A stretch of DNA of 64,000 nt, taken from positions 5,363,501 to 5,427,500 of the forward strand of contig NZ_LT629796.1 in assembly GCF_900106065.1 (NCBI RefSeq). The letters are read 5' to 3'. Numbering within the stretch: position 1 is the first letter of the stretch; the number at the start of each line of letters is the position of its first letter. The stretch is from Pseudomonas mandelii. Lineage in GTDB: Bacteria; Pseudomonadota; Gammaproteobacteria; Pseudomonadales; Pseudomonadaceae. The notes beneath the pieces were generated by a model. It had not been told where the DNA came from. It saw nothing but the letters and a program-made list of their open reading frames with translations, and did no database searches. Made by a program: the position numbers and the translations under genes. Shown one piece after another: positions 17,664-27,616 of this stretch.

Positions 17664-18578
17664 ATGCACATCCGCGTTCTCGGTTCCGCCGCTGGTGGCG
17701 GTTTTCCGCAATGGAACTGCAACTGCCGCCAATGCGCCGGGATGCGCAATGGCAGCCTGCGGGCGCAACGGCGCACGCAGTCGTCGATTGCCCTGAGCGA
17801 CAACGGTGTGGAGTGGGTGCTGTGCAATGCGTCACCGGACATTCGCGCGCAGCTTGAAGGTTTCCCGGAGCTACAACCGGCCCGTCGCTTGCGCGATACG
17901 GCGATCGCCGCGGTCGTCCTGCTGGACAGCCAGATCGACCATTGCACCGGTCTGTTGAGCCTGCGCGAAGGCTGCCCGCATTCGGTCTGGTGCACGGAAC
18001 GCGTGCATCAAGACCTGAGCAGTGGTTTTCCCTTATTCACCATGCTTGAGCACTGGAACGGCGGGTTGCACTGGCAACCGGTCGGGCTGGACCGTGAACC
18101 ATTCCGCATCAAAGCCTGCGAACACCTGCAATTTCGCGCGATTCCCCTGGTGAGCAACGCGCCGCCGTACTCGCCCAATCGTGGCCATCCGCAACCGGGC
18201 GACACCATCGGTTTGTTTATCGAAGACCGGCGCAGCGGCGCCAGCGTGTTCTACGCCCCGGGCCTTGGGCAAATCGACGACGAAGTGCTGAGCTGGATGC
18301 AGCGCGCCGATTGCCTGCTGCTGGACGGCACCCTGTGGCGCGACGACGAGATGCGCGTGTGTGAAGTCGGCCAGAGCCTGGGCAGTGAAATGGGGCATCT
18401 ACCGCAAAGCGGTCCTGGCGGGATGCTTGAAGTGCTGGAAGGGTTTACCCGTCAACGCAAAGTGCTGATCCACATTAACAACACCAATCCGATCCTCGAT
18501 GAAGACTCGGCTGAGCGCGCGTTGCTGGCGCGGCGGGGGATTGAGGTGGCTTTTGATGGCATGAGTATTGAGCTGTAG
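17664..18578 (+). CDS. pqqB: PQQ biosynthesis protein PqqB
   Basis: The 304-residue metallo-beta-lactamase-fold protein opens [20 protein letters not shown], the conserved PqqB start, with the zinc-binding CNCRQC motif near residues 18-23. The hydrolase metal motif is degenerate ([15 protein letters not shown]), as in other PqqB proteins. Family knowledge: PqqB hydroxylates a tyrosine-derived intermediate before ring closure. The start at 17664 was chosen by homology and the CTGGAGCC site. It lies 53 bases after pqqA. Confidence 0.94.
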   Translation: MHIRVLGSAAGGGFPQWNCNCRQCAGMRNGSLRAQRRTQSSIALSDNGVEWVLCNASPDIRAQLEGFPELQPARRLRDTAIAAVVLLDSQIDHCTGLLSLREGCPHSVWCTERVHQDLSSGFPLFTMLEHWNGGLHWQPVGLDREPFRIKACEHLQFRAIPLVSNAPPYSPNRGHPQPGDTIGLFIEDRRSGASVFYAPGLGQIDDEVLSWMQRADCLLLDGTLWRDDEMRVCEVGQSLGSEMGHLPQSGPGGMLEVLEGFTRQRKVLIHINNTNPILDEDSAERALLARRGIEVAFDGMSIEL

Positions 18579-18587
18579 CTCATGGCC

Positions 18588-18680
18588 TCTTCGCGGGCGA
18601 GCCTCGCTCCTGCAAGTTTTGTGTCGTGCGCTACTTCTGCAGTCGGCGAGACCTTGTAGGAGCGAGGCTTGCCCGCGAAG
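18588..18680. repeat. REP pair between pqqB and pqqC (TCGCGGGCGAGCCTCGCTCC type)
   Basis: CTCTTCGCGGGCGAGCCTCGCTCCTGCA and the inverted GTAGGAGCGAGGCTTGCCCGCGAAGG flank about 35 bases. It lies inside the pqq operon, in the 139-bp pqqB-pqqC gap. Confidence 0.85.
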
Positions 18681-18717
18681 GTGTCAGCCGTAACACCGAG
18701 AAATCCGGAGAACCGCA

Positions 18718-19470
18718 ATGACTGACCAACCCATGTCCCCCGCCGAGTTCGAGCAAGCCCTGCGCGCCAAAGGCGCCTACTACCACATCCACCACCCGTT
18801 CCACCAAGCCATGTACGCCGGCCGTGCTACCCGCGAGCAGATTCAGGGCTGGGTCGCCAATCGCTTCTACTACCAGGTGAACATCCCGCTCAAGGATGCC
18901 GCGATCCTCGCCAACTGCCCGGACCGCGACGTGCGCCGTGAATGGCTGCAACGCATCCTCGACCACGATGGCGTCCCCGGCAGCGAAGGCGGCATTGAAG
19001 CCTGGCTGCGTCTGGGTGAAGCGGTGGGGTTGGACCGTGAGCAAATCCTTTCTCAGGAATTGGTGCTGCCTGGCGTGCGCTTCGCGGTGGACGCCTACGT
19101 CAATTTCGCCCGTCGCGCCTGTTGGCAGGAAGCGGCCAGCAGTTCGCTCACCGAACTGTTCGCGCCGCAGATCCATCAGTCCCGACTCGACGCCTGGCCC
19201 ACCCATTACCCGTGGATCGACCCGGCCGGTTACGACTATTTCCGCACGCGCCTGAGCCAGGCGCGGCGCGACGTCGAGCATGGTTTGCGCATCACCCTGG
19301 CGCACTACGTCACGGTCGAAGGCCAGCAACGCATGTTGGAGATTCTGCAGTTCAAGCTCGACGTGCTGTGGAGCATGCTCGATGCGATGAGCATGGCCTA
19401 TGAGCTGGGTCGGCCGCCGTATCACACCGTCTCCAAGCAGAATGTCTGGCACCGGGGGATCGCCCTGTGA
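18718..19470 (+). CDS. pqqC: Pyrroloquinoline-quinone synthase PqqC
   Basis: The 250-residue cofactorless oxidase performs the last ring-closure and eight-electron oxidation giving PQQ. It shows the conserved PqqC blocks [44 protein letters not shown] and [19 protein letters not shown]. The length equals that of typical PqqC. Its stop overlaps the pqqE start as GTGA, leaving no room for pqqD. A GGAGAACC site precedes the ATG. Confidence 0.95.
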   Translation: MTDQPMSPAEFEQALRAKGAYYHIHHPFHQAMYAGRATREQIQGWVANRFYYQVNIPLKDAAILANCPDRDVRREWLQRILDHDGVPGSEGGIEAWLRLGEAVGLDREQILSQELVLPGVRFAVDAYVNFARRACWQEAASSSLTELFAPQIHQSRLDAWPTHYPWIDPAGYDYFRTRLSQARRDVEHGLRITLAHYVTVEGQQRMLEILQFKLDVLWSMLDAMSMAYELGRPPYHTVSKQNVWHRGIAL

Positions 19471-20600
19471 ACCTGATCGAACAGCCACCCGGTCCGCCCT
19501 TGTGGTTATTGGCCGAGCTGACCTATCGCTGCCCGTTGCAATGCCCGTATTGCTCCAACCCGCTGGATTTCGCCCAGCAAGGCGAGGAATTGAGTACCGA
19601 AGAATGGATTCGGGTGTTCCGCGAAGCCCGGGAGATGGGCGCGGCGCAACTGGGTTTTTCTGGCGGTGAACCATTGGTGCGACAGGACCTGGCCGAGCTG
19701 ATCAAAGCGGCGCGGGACATGGGTTATTACACCAACCTCATCACCTCGGGCATCGGCCTGACCGAGCAGAAAGTCCGCGACTTCAAGGTCGCCGGGCTGG
19801 ACCACATCCAGATCAGCTTTCAGGCCGCCGACGAGCAGGTCAACAACATGCTCGCCGGCTCGCGCAAGGCTTTCGCCCAGAAGCTCGCCATGGCCCGAGC
19901 AGTCAAGGCCCAGGGTTACCCGATGGTGCTGAATTTCGTCACCCACCGGCACAACATCGACCAGATCGCGCAGATCATCGACCTGTGCCTGGAACTGGAA
20001 GCGGACTTCGTCGAGCTGGCCACGTGTCAGTTCTACGGCTGGGCCGAGCTCAACCGCGTCGGCCTGTTGCCGACCCGCGAGCAATTGCAGCGTGCCGAGC
20101 GCATCACCAACGAATACCGCGAGCGACTCGAGGCCCAAGGGCATCCCTGCAAGCTGATCTTCGTCACCCCGGACTACTACGAAGAGCGCCCCAAGACCTG
20201 CATGAACGGCTGGGCCAACCTGTTTCTCGACATCACCCCGGACGGCACGGCACTGCCTTGTCACAGCGCCCGCCAGTTACCGGTGGAGTTTCCCAACGTG
20301 CGCGAGCATAGCGTCTCGCACATCTGGACCGAATCCTTCGGCTTCAATCGCTTTCGTGGCGATGACTGGATGAAAGAGCCGTGCCGCTCCTGCGATGAGA
20401 AGCACAAGGATTTGGGTGGCTGTCGCTGCCAGGCGTTCATGCTGACCGGTGATGCCGAAAACGCCGACCCGGTGTGCAGCAAGTCGGCGCACCACGGGGT
20501 GATCCTCAAGGCCCGCGACGAAGCGGACGCGCCGGGGCAGGGCATGGAGCACCTTACGTTGCGTAACGAGAAAGCATCGCGGCTGATCTATCGCGGATAA
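19467..20600 (+). CDS. pqqE: PqqA peptide cyclase PqqE (radical SAM)
   Basis: The 377-residue radical SAM enzyme forms the Glu-Tyr carbon bond in PqqA. The SAM cluster motif is RCPLQCPYC (Cys22, Cys26, Cys29). A C-terminal SPASM region carries the auxiliary-cluster cysteines ([50 protein letters not shown]). The start is GTG overlapping the pqqC stop. PqqE requires the peptide chaperone PqqD, normally encoded between pqqC and pqqE or fused to one of them. Neither end of this protein carries an extra domain, so PqqD must come from elsewhere. Confidence 0.95.
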   Translation: MNLIEQPPGPPLWLLAELTYRCPLQCPYCSNPLDFAQQGEELSTEEWIRVFREAREMGAAQLGFSGGEPLVRQDLAELIKAARDMGYYTNLITSGIGLTEQKVRDFKVAGLDHIQISFQAADEQVNNMLAGSRKAFAQKLAMARAVKAQGYPMVLNFVTHRHNIDQIAQIIDLCLELEADFVELATCQFYGWAELNRVGLLPTREQLQRAERITNEYRERLEAQGHPCKLIFVTPDYYEERPKTCMNGWANLFLDITPDGTALPCHSARQLPVEFPNVREHSVSHIWTESFGFNRFRGDDWMKEPCRSCDEKHKDLGGCRCQAFMLTGDAENADPVCSKSAHHGVILKARDEADAPGQGMEHLTLRNEKASRLIYRG

Positions 20601-20617
20601 ACCAAGGACGACACAAA

Positions 20618-20718
20618 TTCCCTGTAGGCGTGAGCCTGCTTGCGAAGAGGCCTGCACATTCAACATCTACATTGCCTGACCCACCGCTTTCGCGAGCAGG
20701 CTCGCTCCCACAGGGGAT
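20618..20718. repeat. REPIN between pqqE and the iron alcohol dehydrogenase
   Basis: CCCTGTAGGCGTGAGCCTGCTTGCGAAG and the better-preserved inverted copy ending CGAGCAGGCTCGCTCCCACAGGGG. The left copy has several substitutions. Confidence 0.85.
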
Positions 20719-20827
20719 TTACGGTGAATACAATATCGGCCTGCTTGCTACCCATTGGTCTGATTGCATTCGCGTCGGGATGGGTTAGTGTGGTTCTACC
20801 TTCAAAACAATAAAAACAGGCTTTCCA

Positions 20828-21991
20828 ATGAGCCAGAGTCTCAGCCAGCTGCGTAAATTCGTTTCGCCTGAAATCATCTTCGGTGCCGGTTGCCGGCATA
20901 ACGTCGGCAACTGCGCCAAAACCTTTGGTGCGCGCAAGGTGCTGGTGGTCAGCGACCCCGGTGTGATTGCCGCCGGTTGGGTGGCCGATGTCGAAGCCAG
21001 CCTGCAAGCCCAGGGCATCGATTACTTTCTCTATAGCGACGTGTCACCCAACCCGCGGGTCGAGGAAGTCATGCTCGGCGCCGAGTTGTACAAGGAAAAC
21101 CACTGCGATGTGATCGTTGCGGTCGGCGGTGGCAGCCCGATGGATTGCGGCAAAGGCATCGGCATCGTCGTCGCCCATGGGCGCAACATCCTTGAATTCG
21201 AAGGCGTCGACACCATTCGTGTGCCCAGCCCGCCGTTGATCCTGATTCCGACCACCGCCGGCACCTCGGCCGATGTCTCGCAATTCGTGATCATTTCCAA
21301 CCAGCAAGAACGCATGAAGTTCTCCATCGTCAGCAAGGCCGTGGTGCCGGACGTGTCGCTGATCGACCCGGAAACCACCCTGAGCATGGACCCGTTCCTG
21401 TCGGCCTGTACCGGCATCGATGCGCTGGTGCATGCCATCGAAGCGTTCGTCTCCACCGGCCACGGGCCACTGACCGACCCGCACGCCCTGGAAGCGATGC
21501 GCCTGATCAACGGCAACCTGGTGCAGATGATCGCCAACCCGGGCGACATCGCCCTGCGCGAAAAAATCATGCTGGGCAGCATGCAGGCCGGCCTGGCGTT
21601 CTCCAACGCGATTCTGGGCGCGGTGCACGCGATGTCCCACAGCCTCGGCGGCTTCCTCGATTTGCCCCACGGCTTGTGTAACGCGGTATTGGTGGAACAC
21701 GTGGTGGCGTTCAACTACAGCTCGGCGCCGGATCGCTTCAAGGTGATCGCCGAGACCCTCGGCATCGATTGCCGTGGCCTCAATCACCGGCAGATCAGCG
21801 GACGGCTGGTCGAGCACCTGATCGCCCTGAAACACGCGATCGGCTTCCATGAAACCCTGGGATTGCACGGGGTCAGCACCGCGGACATTCCGTTCCTGTC
21901 GCAACACGCCATGCACGACCCCTGCATCCTCACCAACCCGCGCGAATCCAGTCAGCGTGATGTCGAGGTCGTCTATGGCGAAGCCCTCTGA
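20828..21991 (+). CDS. ercA: Iron-containing alcohol dehydrogenase (ErcA-like)
   Basis: The 387-residue group III alcohol dehydrogenase has the nucleotide-binding motif GGGSPMDCGKG (about 100-110) and the metal-binding histidines in HAIEAF, VHAMSHSLGGFLDLPHGL and QHAMHDPC. It probably reduces NAD while oxidising an alcohol in the cytosol. Its place after pqqE and before a hybrid kinase matches ercA-ercS' of P. aeruginosa, where it serves in the regulatory cascade of ethanol oxidation rather than bulk catabolism. Its 3-prime end overlaps the kinase start by 17 bases. Confidence 0.88.
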   Translation: MSQSLSQLRKFVSPEIIFGAGCRHNVGNCAKTFGARKVLVVSDPGVIAAGWVADVEASLQAQGIDYFLYSDVSPNPRVEEVMLGAELYKENHCDVIVAVGGGSPMDCGKGIGIVVAHGRNILEFEGVDTIRVPSPPLILIPTTAGTSADVSQFVIISNQQERMKFSIVSKAVVPDVSLIDPETTLSMDPFLSACTGIDALVHAIEAFVSTGHGPLTDPHALEAMRLINGNLVQMIANPGDIALREKIMLGSMQAGLAFSNAILGAVHAMSHSLGGFLDLPHGLCNAVLVEHVVAFNYSSAPDRFKVIAETLGIDCRGLNHRQISGRLVEHLIALKHAIGFHETLGLHGVSTADIPFLSQHAMHDPCILTNPRESSQRDVEVVYGEAL

Positions 21992-23702
21992 CGAGCAGCA
22001 ACGCGCGCTCGCCGGGCTACTGGGATTAGGCAGCCACTCGGCGCGCAAGAGCCATTACCCGGAACTCGCCGCACGGCTGGACGAGTTGGAAGCCGAGCGC
22101 AACCGCTACAAGTGGCTGTTCGAAAACGCCGTGCACGGGATCTTCCAGGCCAGCCTGCTGCAAGGCATGCGCGCCGCCAACCCGGCGCTGGCACGAATGC
22201 TCGGCTATCAGGACCCGCAAGAAGTGTTGTTTTCGCTGGCGGACCTGGCGAGCAACCTGTTTGTCGGCGGTGCCCGGGAGCTGGAGAACATCGGCGAAAT
22301 CCTCCGCCACCAAGGCAGCCTCCACGGTTATGAAACCCAATTGCGGCGCAAGGACGGCAGCAGCCTCGACGTGTTGATGAACCTGTTGCTCAAACCCGAT
22401 CAGGAAGGGCTGGTAGAGGGCTTTGTCGCCGACATCACCGAACGCAAAATCGCCCAGCAGCGCCTGCAACAACTCAATGACGAATTGGAGCAGCGGGTGA
22501 CTGCGCGCACCGACGAACTGCTCGAAGCCAATCGCAACCTGCAACAGCAGATCACCCAGCGTAAACAGATCGCAGAAGCGTTGCGCGACGCCCGGGACGC
22601 CGCCGAAGCCGCCAACCGCAGCAAGGACAAATACCTCGCTGCCGCCAGCCATGACTTGCTGCAACCGCTCAACGCCGCCCGTTTGCTGATCTCGACGTTA
22701 CGCGAGCGCAAATTGCCGGATGTCGAGCAGGTGCTGGTGGAGCGCACGCACCAGGCCCTGGAAGGCGCTGAAGATTTGCTCACCGATTTGCTCGACATCT
22801 CCCGACTCGATCAGGCCGCCGTCAAGCCGGACGTCGCGTTGTACCGCCTCGACGAATTGCTCGCGCCGCTGGTCTCGGAGTTCCAGTCGGTGGCCGAGGC
22901 CGCCGGGTTGAACTTGCGGGTGCACATGGGCGACTACGCCATTCACACCGACCTGCGCTTGATGACCCGAATCCTGCGCAACTTTCTCAGCAACGCCTGC
23001 CGATATACCGATGAGGGCTGCATTCTGCTGGGGGCCAGACGGCGCGGCAACATGCTGCGCCTGGAAGTGTGGGACACCGGGCGCGGGATCGCGGCGGACC
23101 GGCTGGACTCGATCTTCCTCGAATTCAATCAACTGGACGTCGGGCGCGCCGCTGACCGTAAGGGCGTGGGGCTCGGACTGGCGATTGTCGAGCGTATCGC
23201 CAAGATCCTCGGCTATAAAATCGGCGTACATTCGCGCCCGGGACGCGGTTCGATGTTCAGCATTGACGTGCCGATTTCCCATGAGATTCCGCTACCGATC
23301 AGTCTGGCCGCGCCGCAGCCGGGTACGGGTAACCCGTTGCCGGGCCGGCGCCTGCTGGTGCTGGACAACGAAGTGAGCATTCTGGAGAGCATGAACGCTC
23401 TGCTCGGGCAGTGGGGTTGCGAGGTGGTCATTGCCACGGATGAACACTCAGCGCTGGCGGCCTTGCAGGGGCGGGCGCCGGAACTGATTCTGGCGGACTA
23501 CCACCTCGATCACGGGGTGGTGGGCTGTGATGTGGTGCGGCACTTGCGCGAGCATTTCAAACGGACGATTCCAGCGGTGATCATCACCGCCGACCGCACC
23601 GACCAATGTCGGCGCTCGTTGCAGAGACTCGACGCGCCGCTGCTGAACAAGCCGGTGAAACCCGGCAAGTTGCGTGCAGTGCTCAGTCAGATGTTGGGCT
23701 GA
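21975..23702 (+). CDS. ercS': Hybrid sensor histidine kinase/response regulator (ErcS'-like)
   Basis: The soluble kinase of about 575 residues has an N-terminal PAS domain (about 35-150, RNRYKWLFENAVHGIFQA), a coiled-coil segment (about 155-205), a HisKA domain with ASHDLLQPLNAARLL, a HATPase domain (NFLSNACRYT, DTGRGI, GLGLAIVERIA) and a C-terminal receiver with phosphoacceptor LILADYHLDHG. There is no membrane span, so it senses an internal signal. The start at 21975 has a GAGGT site 6 bases upstream and overlaps ercA, which indicates coupling. Family knowledge: ErcS' belongs to the regulatory hierarchy for PQQ-linked ethanol oxidation. Confidence 0.86.
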   Translation: MAKPSDEQQRALAGLLGLGSHSARKSHYPELAARLDELEAERNRYKWLFENAVHGIFQASLLQGMRAANPALARMLGYQDPQEVLFSLADLASNLFVGGARELENIGEILRHQGSLHGYETQLRRKDGSSLDVLMNLLLKPDQEGLVEGFVADITERKIAQQRLQQLNDELEQRVTARTDELLEANRNLQQQITQRKQIAEALRDARDAAEAANRSKDKYLAAASHDLLQPLNAARLLISTLRERKLPDVEQVLVERTHQALEGAEDLLTDLLDISRLDQAAVKPDVALYRLDELLAPLVSEFQSVAEAAGLNLRVHMGDYAIHTDLRLMTRILRNFLSNACRYTDEGCILLGARRRGNMLRLEVWDTGRGIAADRLDSIFLEFNQLDVGRAADRKGVGLGLAIVERIAKILGYKIGVHSRPGRGSMFSIDVPISHEIPLPISLAAPQPGTGNPLPGRRLLVLDNEVSILESMNALLGQWGCEVVIATDEHSALAALQGRAPELILADYHLDHGVVGCDVVRHLREHFKRTIPAVIITADRTDQCRRSLQRLDAPLLNKPVKPGKLRAVLSQMLG

Positions 23703-24571
23703 TCAAGCGGGCGATAGTGCAGGCTGAAACCCAGTTCGGTGGATTGACCTTGCTCCAGCAGACGCAGCCCCGGCCGACCCGGCAAGTGGTGGGCGTTGAC
23801 CGGATGGCTGACCGGTTCGATGCAGAAAAAACCCAGGCCCACCGGGCAGTAGAGCAGGTAGTTATCGCTGCCGGTGGCCTGGCATTCCAGTTCATAACCG
23901 AGCTCGGGTTGCTGGATCAGGCAATGACCGTCCCATTCGCAGAAACCGTTGTCGACCAGCGTGTCCGGTAGGGTTTTAAGCTGATGAAAGTCCCACTCGT
24001 CGGGCACGTCCATCCGTTCGGTCGGCAGTTTCGATTGATCGCATAACCAGACTTTTTCCGCTTGAGCCTTTAGTCGCGTGCCGGCGGTGCGCGGAAAGTA
24101 CGGGTGCAGGCCGAGCCCATGCCACGCGGGGTGTTTGGCCAAGTGGGTGACGTGCAGATCGATACTCAATCGGCCCTCTTTCAGATGAAACCGCTGCCGG
24201 GCGCGATAGGCGAAGGGGGCAATGCTGTTGAGTTGCAGGATGACTTCGTCATGGGTCTGCGACATCACCTGCCACGGTTGTTGCCAGGCGCTGCCGTGAA
24301 TCGGTAACGGATCGGTGAGGCTGTTGGGCGTCAAGGCGAGCCAGCCTTCGGGGCAGTCAAAACCTCCTTCGGCGATGCGGTTAGACCAGGGGACCAGGGG
24401 ATAGCAGCCCAGTTTGCCCGGCAGACCGGTGTTCAGCGCATGGGCGTCGTTGTGACGCAGCAGCGGTTGCCCGGTACTGCGAACGGTCCAGTTGACAACG
24501 CTGCCGCCGAGTCCGGGGGCGAGGGTGAGGTGGGTGAGTTCGTCTTTGAGTTCGAGAATTTCTGGCGTCAT
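23687..24571 (-). CDS. Aldose 1-epimerase family protein
   Basis: The 294-residue protein has the galactose-mutarotase fold: GCYPLVPWSNRIAEGGF near residues 55-71, an IHGSAW catalytic-His region, GLGLHPYFPRT with the second histidine, and the glutamate in CIEPVSHPVNAHHLPG. It interconverts alpha and beta sugar anomers. It follows the TRAP permease in the same direction, so it may prepare hexuronates for uronate dehydrogenase, which prefers one anomer. The 3-prime end overlaps the hybrid kinase gene tail-to-tail by 16 bases. Confidence 0.82.
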   Translation of the reverse strand: MTPEILELKDELTHLTLAPGLGGSVVNWTVRSTGQPLLRHNDAHALNTGLPGKLGCYPLVPWSNRIAEGGFDCPEGWLALTPNSLTDPLPIHGSAWQQPWQVMSQTHDEVILQLNSIAPFAYRARQRFHLKEGRLSIDLHVTHLAKHPAWHGLGLHPYFPRTAGTRLKAQAEKVWLCDQSKLPTERMDVPDEWDFHQLKTLPDTLVDNGFCEWDGHCLIQQPELGYELECQATGSDNYLLYCPVGLGFFCIEPVSHPVNAHHLPGRPGLRLLEQGQSTELGFSLHYRPLDQPNI

Positions 24572-24620
24572 GTAGACCCGCGATATTCAGGTTTTTCGGT
24601 AATGGGTGAACAGGCTGTTT

Positions 24621-24688
24621 GTAGGCGCCAGGCTTGCCGGCGAAGGCCCACTCAGGGACGCTTTCGCCGGCAAGCCTGGCTCCTGCAG
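24621..24688. repeat. Short REP pair (GTAGGCGCCAGGCTTGCCGGCGAAGG type)
   Basis: GTAGGCGCCAGGCTTGCCGGCGAAGG and the inverted CTTTCGCCGGCAAGCCTGGCTCCTGC flank a spacer of about 15 bases. It lies between the aldose epimerase and dctM and may insulate the two. Confidence 0.85.
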
Positions 24689-24696
24689 AAAAGGTT

Positions 24697-25977
24697 TTAC
24701 AACACCAAATTTGGCAACCACAGCGACAGCGCCGGAATGTAGGTCACGGCCAAAAGCACCAGGAACAGCACGGCATAGAACGGCAGCAGTGCCTTCACGG
24801 TTTTTTCGATACTGACTTTGCCCACGGCCGACCCCACAAACAATACCGCGCCCACCGGCGGCGTGATCAATCCGATCCCCAGGTTCACCAGCATGATCAT
24901 GCCGAACTGCACCGGGTCCACGCCAATGCCCAGAATCACCGGCATCAGGATCGGCGTCAGGATCAGGATCAGCGGCGCCATGTCCATCACGGTGCCGAGC
25001 AACAGCAGCATGACGTTGATGCACATCAGAATCACGTAACGGTTGTCCGACAGGGTCAGGAACATCGTGGTGATCTTCGACGGAATCTGCATCAGCGTCA
25101 TGATGTAGCCGAAGCTCGCCGCGAAGCCGATCAGGATCATCACGATCGAAATCGTCCGCACCGTGCGGTGCATCAGCTTCGGCAGTTCACTCCACTTGTA
25201 GTCGCGGTAGATGAACATGGTCACGAAGAACGACCACAGCACCGCAATCGCCGCCGATTCGGTGGCGGTGAAAATACCCGAGAGAATCCCGCCGAGGATG
25301 ATGACCATCGCCATCAGGCCCCACATGGCTTCGCCGCAGATTTTCAGCGCCTGCTTCAAGGGGATGACTTCGCCCTTGGGGTAGTTGCGCTTTTTCGCGA
25401 AGATCAGGCACAGCACCATCAGGCACGCGCTCATCAGCAGCCCGGGGACGACGCCGGCCATGAACAGCGACGCAATCGACACCGTGCCGCCAGCGGCCAG
25501 TGAGTAGAGCACCGAGTTGTGGCTGGGCGGGGTCAGTAGCGCTTGCACCGAGCCGCTGACCGTGACGGCCGTGGCAAACTCCCGCGGGTAGCCGCGGCGT
25601 TCCATCTCAGGAATCAGCACCGAGCCGACCGAGGCGGTGTCCGCCACCGAAGAGCCGGAGATTGCGCCGAAGAAGGTCGACGCCATGATGTTGACCAGCG
25701 ACAAGCCGCCACGGACAAACCCGACCAGCACACCGGCAAAGGCCACCAGCCTGCGGGACATGCCGCCCTCAGCCATGATCGCGCCGGCCAGTACGAAGAA
25801 CGGAATCGCCAGCAACGAGAATTTGTTCACGCCGCCGGCGACCTGAATCATCAGCGCCTGGAACGGGATGTCGATCCACCACGCACCGATCAGGGCAGAA
25901 AGCCCCAGTGCGTAAGCGACCGGCATGCCGATCAGGATCAGTGCAATAAAACTGCCCAACAGAATCAACGCGTCCAT
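24697..25977 (-). CDS. dctM: TRAP transporter large permease (DctM family)
   Basis: The 426-residue integral membrane protein has about 12 hydrophobic spans, with DctM hallmarks MDALILLGSFIALILIGMPVAYALG at the start, AIPFFVLAGAIMAEGG and GLITPPVGAVLFVG near the end. It forms the sodium-driven import channel with the small permease, which ends directly before it (stop at 25978). Gene context with uronate dehydrogenase suggests glucuronate/galacturonate as cargo. Confidence 0.92.
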   Translation of the reverse strand: MDALILLGSFIALILIGMPVAYALGLSALIGAWWIDIPFQALMIQVAGGVNKFSLLAIPFFVLAGAIMAEGGMSRRLVAFAGVLVGFVRGGLSLVNIMASTFFGAISGSSVADTASVGSVLIPEMERRGYPREFATAVTVSGSVQALLTPPSHNSVLYSLAAGGTVSIASLFMAGVVPGLLMSACLMVLCLIFAKKRNYPKGEVIPLKQALKICGEAMWGLMAMVIILGGILSGIFTATESAAIAVLWSFFVTMFIYRDYKWSELPKLMHRTVRTISIVMILIGFAASFGYIMTLMQIPSKITTMFLTLSDNRYVILMCINVMLLLLGTVMDMAPLILILTPILMPVILGIGVDPVQFGMIMLVNLGIGLITPPVGAVLFVGSAVGKVSIEKTVKALLPFYAVLFLVLLAVTYIPALSLWLPNLVL

Positions 25978-26505
25978 TCAGGCAGCCCCTTCGCTTTCTT
26001 CAACCAGGTCGAAACGCACGACCCGACGGTTGCTCTGGTCACCGAGCAAGAGTTTTTCCAGAACAAAGATCAGCGTCAGCAACCCGCCAATCGGGATCGG
26101 CATGTAGGTGATGCCCACGCGCAGCGTCGGCATGGCGCTCATGAACTGGTTCCAGGTCGACAGGCAGAGCTTGGTGCCCCAGATAGTCATGAACAGGCAG
26201 ATGGTCGCCATCAGCAGTTGCGAGACAATCGCCATCGCATTGCGCACTCCGGGGGGCATGCGGTCGGTGAGCATGGCCACGGCCATGTGCGCGCCGGCGC
26301 GGTAGCTGGCAGCGGCGCCGATGAAGGTGAAGACCATCATCAGCAAGATGGCGGTGGGCTCCGGCCAGCTTGAGCCGGTGCCGAGGACGTAACGGGCAAA
26401 GACGCCCCAGGGAATGATCAGGGAAATGGTCAGGACCGACAGACCGGCTACCCAGATGCAGGTCATGTAAATTTTGTCGTTGATGCGTAGCAGTAGATTC
26501 TTCAT
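25978..26505 (-). CDS. dctQ: TRAP transporter small permease (DctQ family)
   Basis: The 175-residue membrane protein has four predicted spans (for example LSVLTISLIIPWGVFARYVLG, AILLMMVFTFIGAAASYRAG, NAMAIVSQLLMATICLFM). The GTGSSWPEP loop is typical of DctQ proteins. It joins the large permease in the membrane complex. Its stop abuts the dctM start with no gap, so the two are co-translated. It is 78 bp after the binding-protein gene. Confidence 0.9.
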   Translation of the reverse strand: MKNLLLRINDKIYMTCIWVAGLSVLTISLIIPWGVFARYVLGTGSSWPEPTAILLMMVFTFIGAAASYRAGAHMAVAMLTDRMPPGVRNAMAIVSQLLMATICLFMTIWGTKLCLSTWNQFMSAMPTLRVGITYMPIPIGGLLTLIFVLEKLLLGDQSNRRVVRFDLVEESEGAA

Positions 26506-26583
26506 CGGGTTTCACCGTAACCGGGCGCGCACTGACATATACCCACGTCAATGGCGCCGGGCCTTTCATGAGGGCAAGGAGGG

Positions 26584-27555
26584 TTACTGAACGGCTTCGA
26601 TGCGCTTGATCAGGTCGGCATAGGGTGCGCCGTATTTTTCGCGGATCGAGGCGGTTGCCTCATAGAAAGGTTTCTTGTCGACGGTGATGAACTTGACCCC
26701 GGCGGCCTTGAGTTTTTCTTCACTGCTGGCCGTCTTCGCATCCCACAAGATGCGTTCCTGCGCCTGTGCGGCTTTGGCGGCTTTCTTCACCAGCGTCTGC
26801 TGCTCGGGGGTGAGTTTTTCCCAGGTGATTTTCGACATCACGATAGGCTCGGGCAGGATCAGGTGGCCGGTCAAGCTGTAGAACTTGGCGTTTTGATAGT
26901 GGTTGTGCTCAAGCAGCGTTGGCGGGTTGTTTTCTGCGCCATCGATCACACCGGTCTGCAAGGCACTGAAGATTTCGCCAGTGTCCATCGCGATACCGTT
27001 ACCGCCCATGGCGTTGATGGTTTCGATGAACATGGGGTTGCCCATTACGCGGATCTTCATGCCTTTGAGATCTTCGGGGTTGTTGACCGGTTTTTTGGTG
27101 TAGATGTTGCGAGTACCGCCATCCATCCAGGCCAGGGCAACCAGGCCAAACTCGGAATCGGTGATTTTGGCCAGGATCTCGTCGCCGACTTCACCGTCAA
27201 TGACCTTGCGCATGTGCGCCTGGTCGCGGAACACGAACGGCATGTTGAACACGTTCACGTCCGGCACCACCGGCCCGACGATACCGAGGCTGACCCGCGC
27301 CATCTGAATGGCGCCGACCTGGGCTTGTTCAACCACTTCTTTTTCCGAGCCGAGCACACCGCCGGCGAACATCTTGAAGGTCAGGGCGCCGTTGCTGTCG
27401 GCCACCAGAGTTTTGCCCAGTTGCTCCTCGGCCACCACGGTCGGATAACCAGTGGGGTGGATGTCGGCGAACTTGATTTCCAGCGCCTGAGCGGCACTGC
27501 TGAGGGTGAAGGCCAAAGGAAGTGCAGCGGCGAGCAAGGTGCGTTTGAAGTCCAT
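26584..27555 (-). CDS. dctP: TRAP transporter substrate-binding protein (DctP family)
   Basis: The 323-residue exported protein has a signal peptide ending SSAAQALE. DctP features include IKFADIHPTGYP, the conserved arginine region KGMKIRVMGNPMF (carboxylate binding) and SALQTGVIDGAENNPPT. It captures a carboxylated sugar in the periplasm and delivers it to DctQM. Neighbouring uronate dehydrogenase and lactonase point to hexuronates. A TTGTTATT sequence just upstream (27571-27578), which reads AATAACAA in the mRNA, fits a Crc/Hfq site near the ribosome site. Confidence 0.9.
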   Translation of the reverse strand: MDFKRTLLAAALPLAFTLSSAAQALEIKFADIHPTGYPTVVAEEQLGKTLVADSNGALTFKMFAGGVLGSEKEVVEQAQVGAIQMARVSLGIVGPVVPDVNVFNMPFVFRDQAHMRKVIDGEVGDEILAKITDSEFGLVALAWMDGGTRNIYTKKPVNNPEDLKGMKIRVMGNPMFIETINAMGGNGIAMDTGEIFSALQTGVIDGAENNPPTLLEHNHYQNAKFYSLTGHLILPEPIVMSKITWEKLTPEQQTLVKKAAKAAQAQERILWDAKTASSEEKLKAAGVKFITVDKKPFYEATASIREKYGAPYADLIKRIEAVQ

Positions 27556-27616
27556 GGGGGTGTCTCCAGTTTGTTATTTTTTTTGTATTCAAGGCGCAAG
27601 GGTGTAGCAGAAGCGG

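Noticed and set aside
19400..19669. An 89-codon frame at the pqqC-pqqE junction tested as a possible pqqD
   Set aside because: Its translation (rich in Arg, Pro and Ser) has no PqqD motif and it lies out of frame inside both genes.
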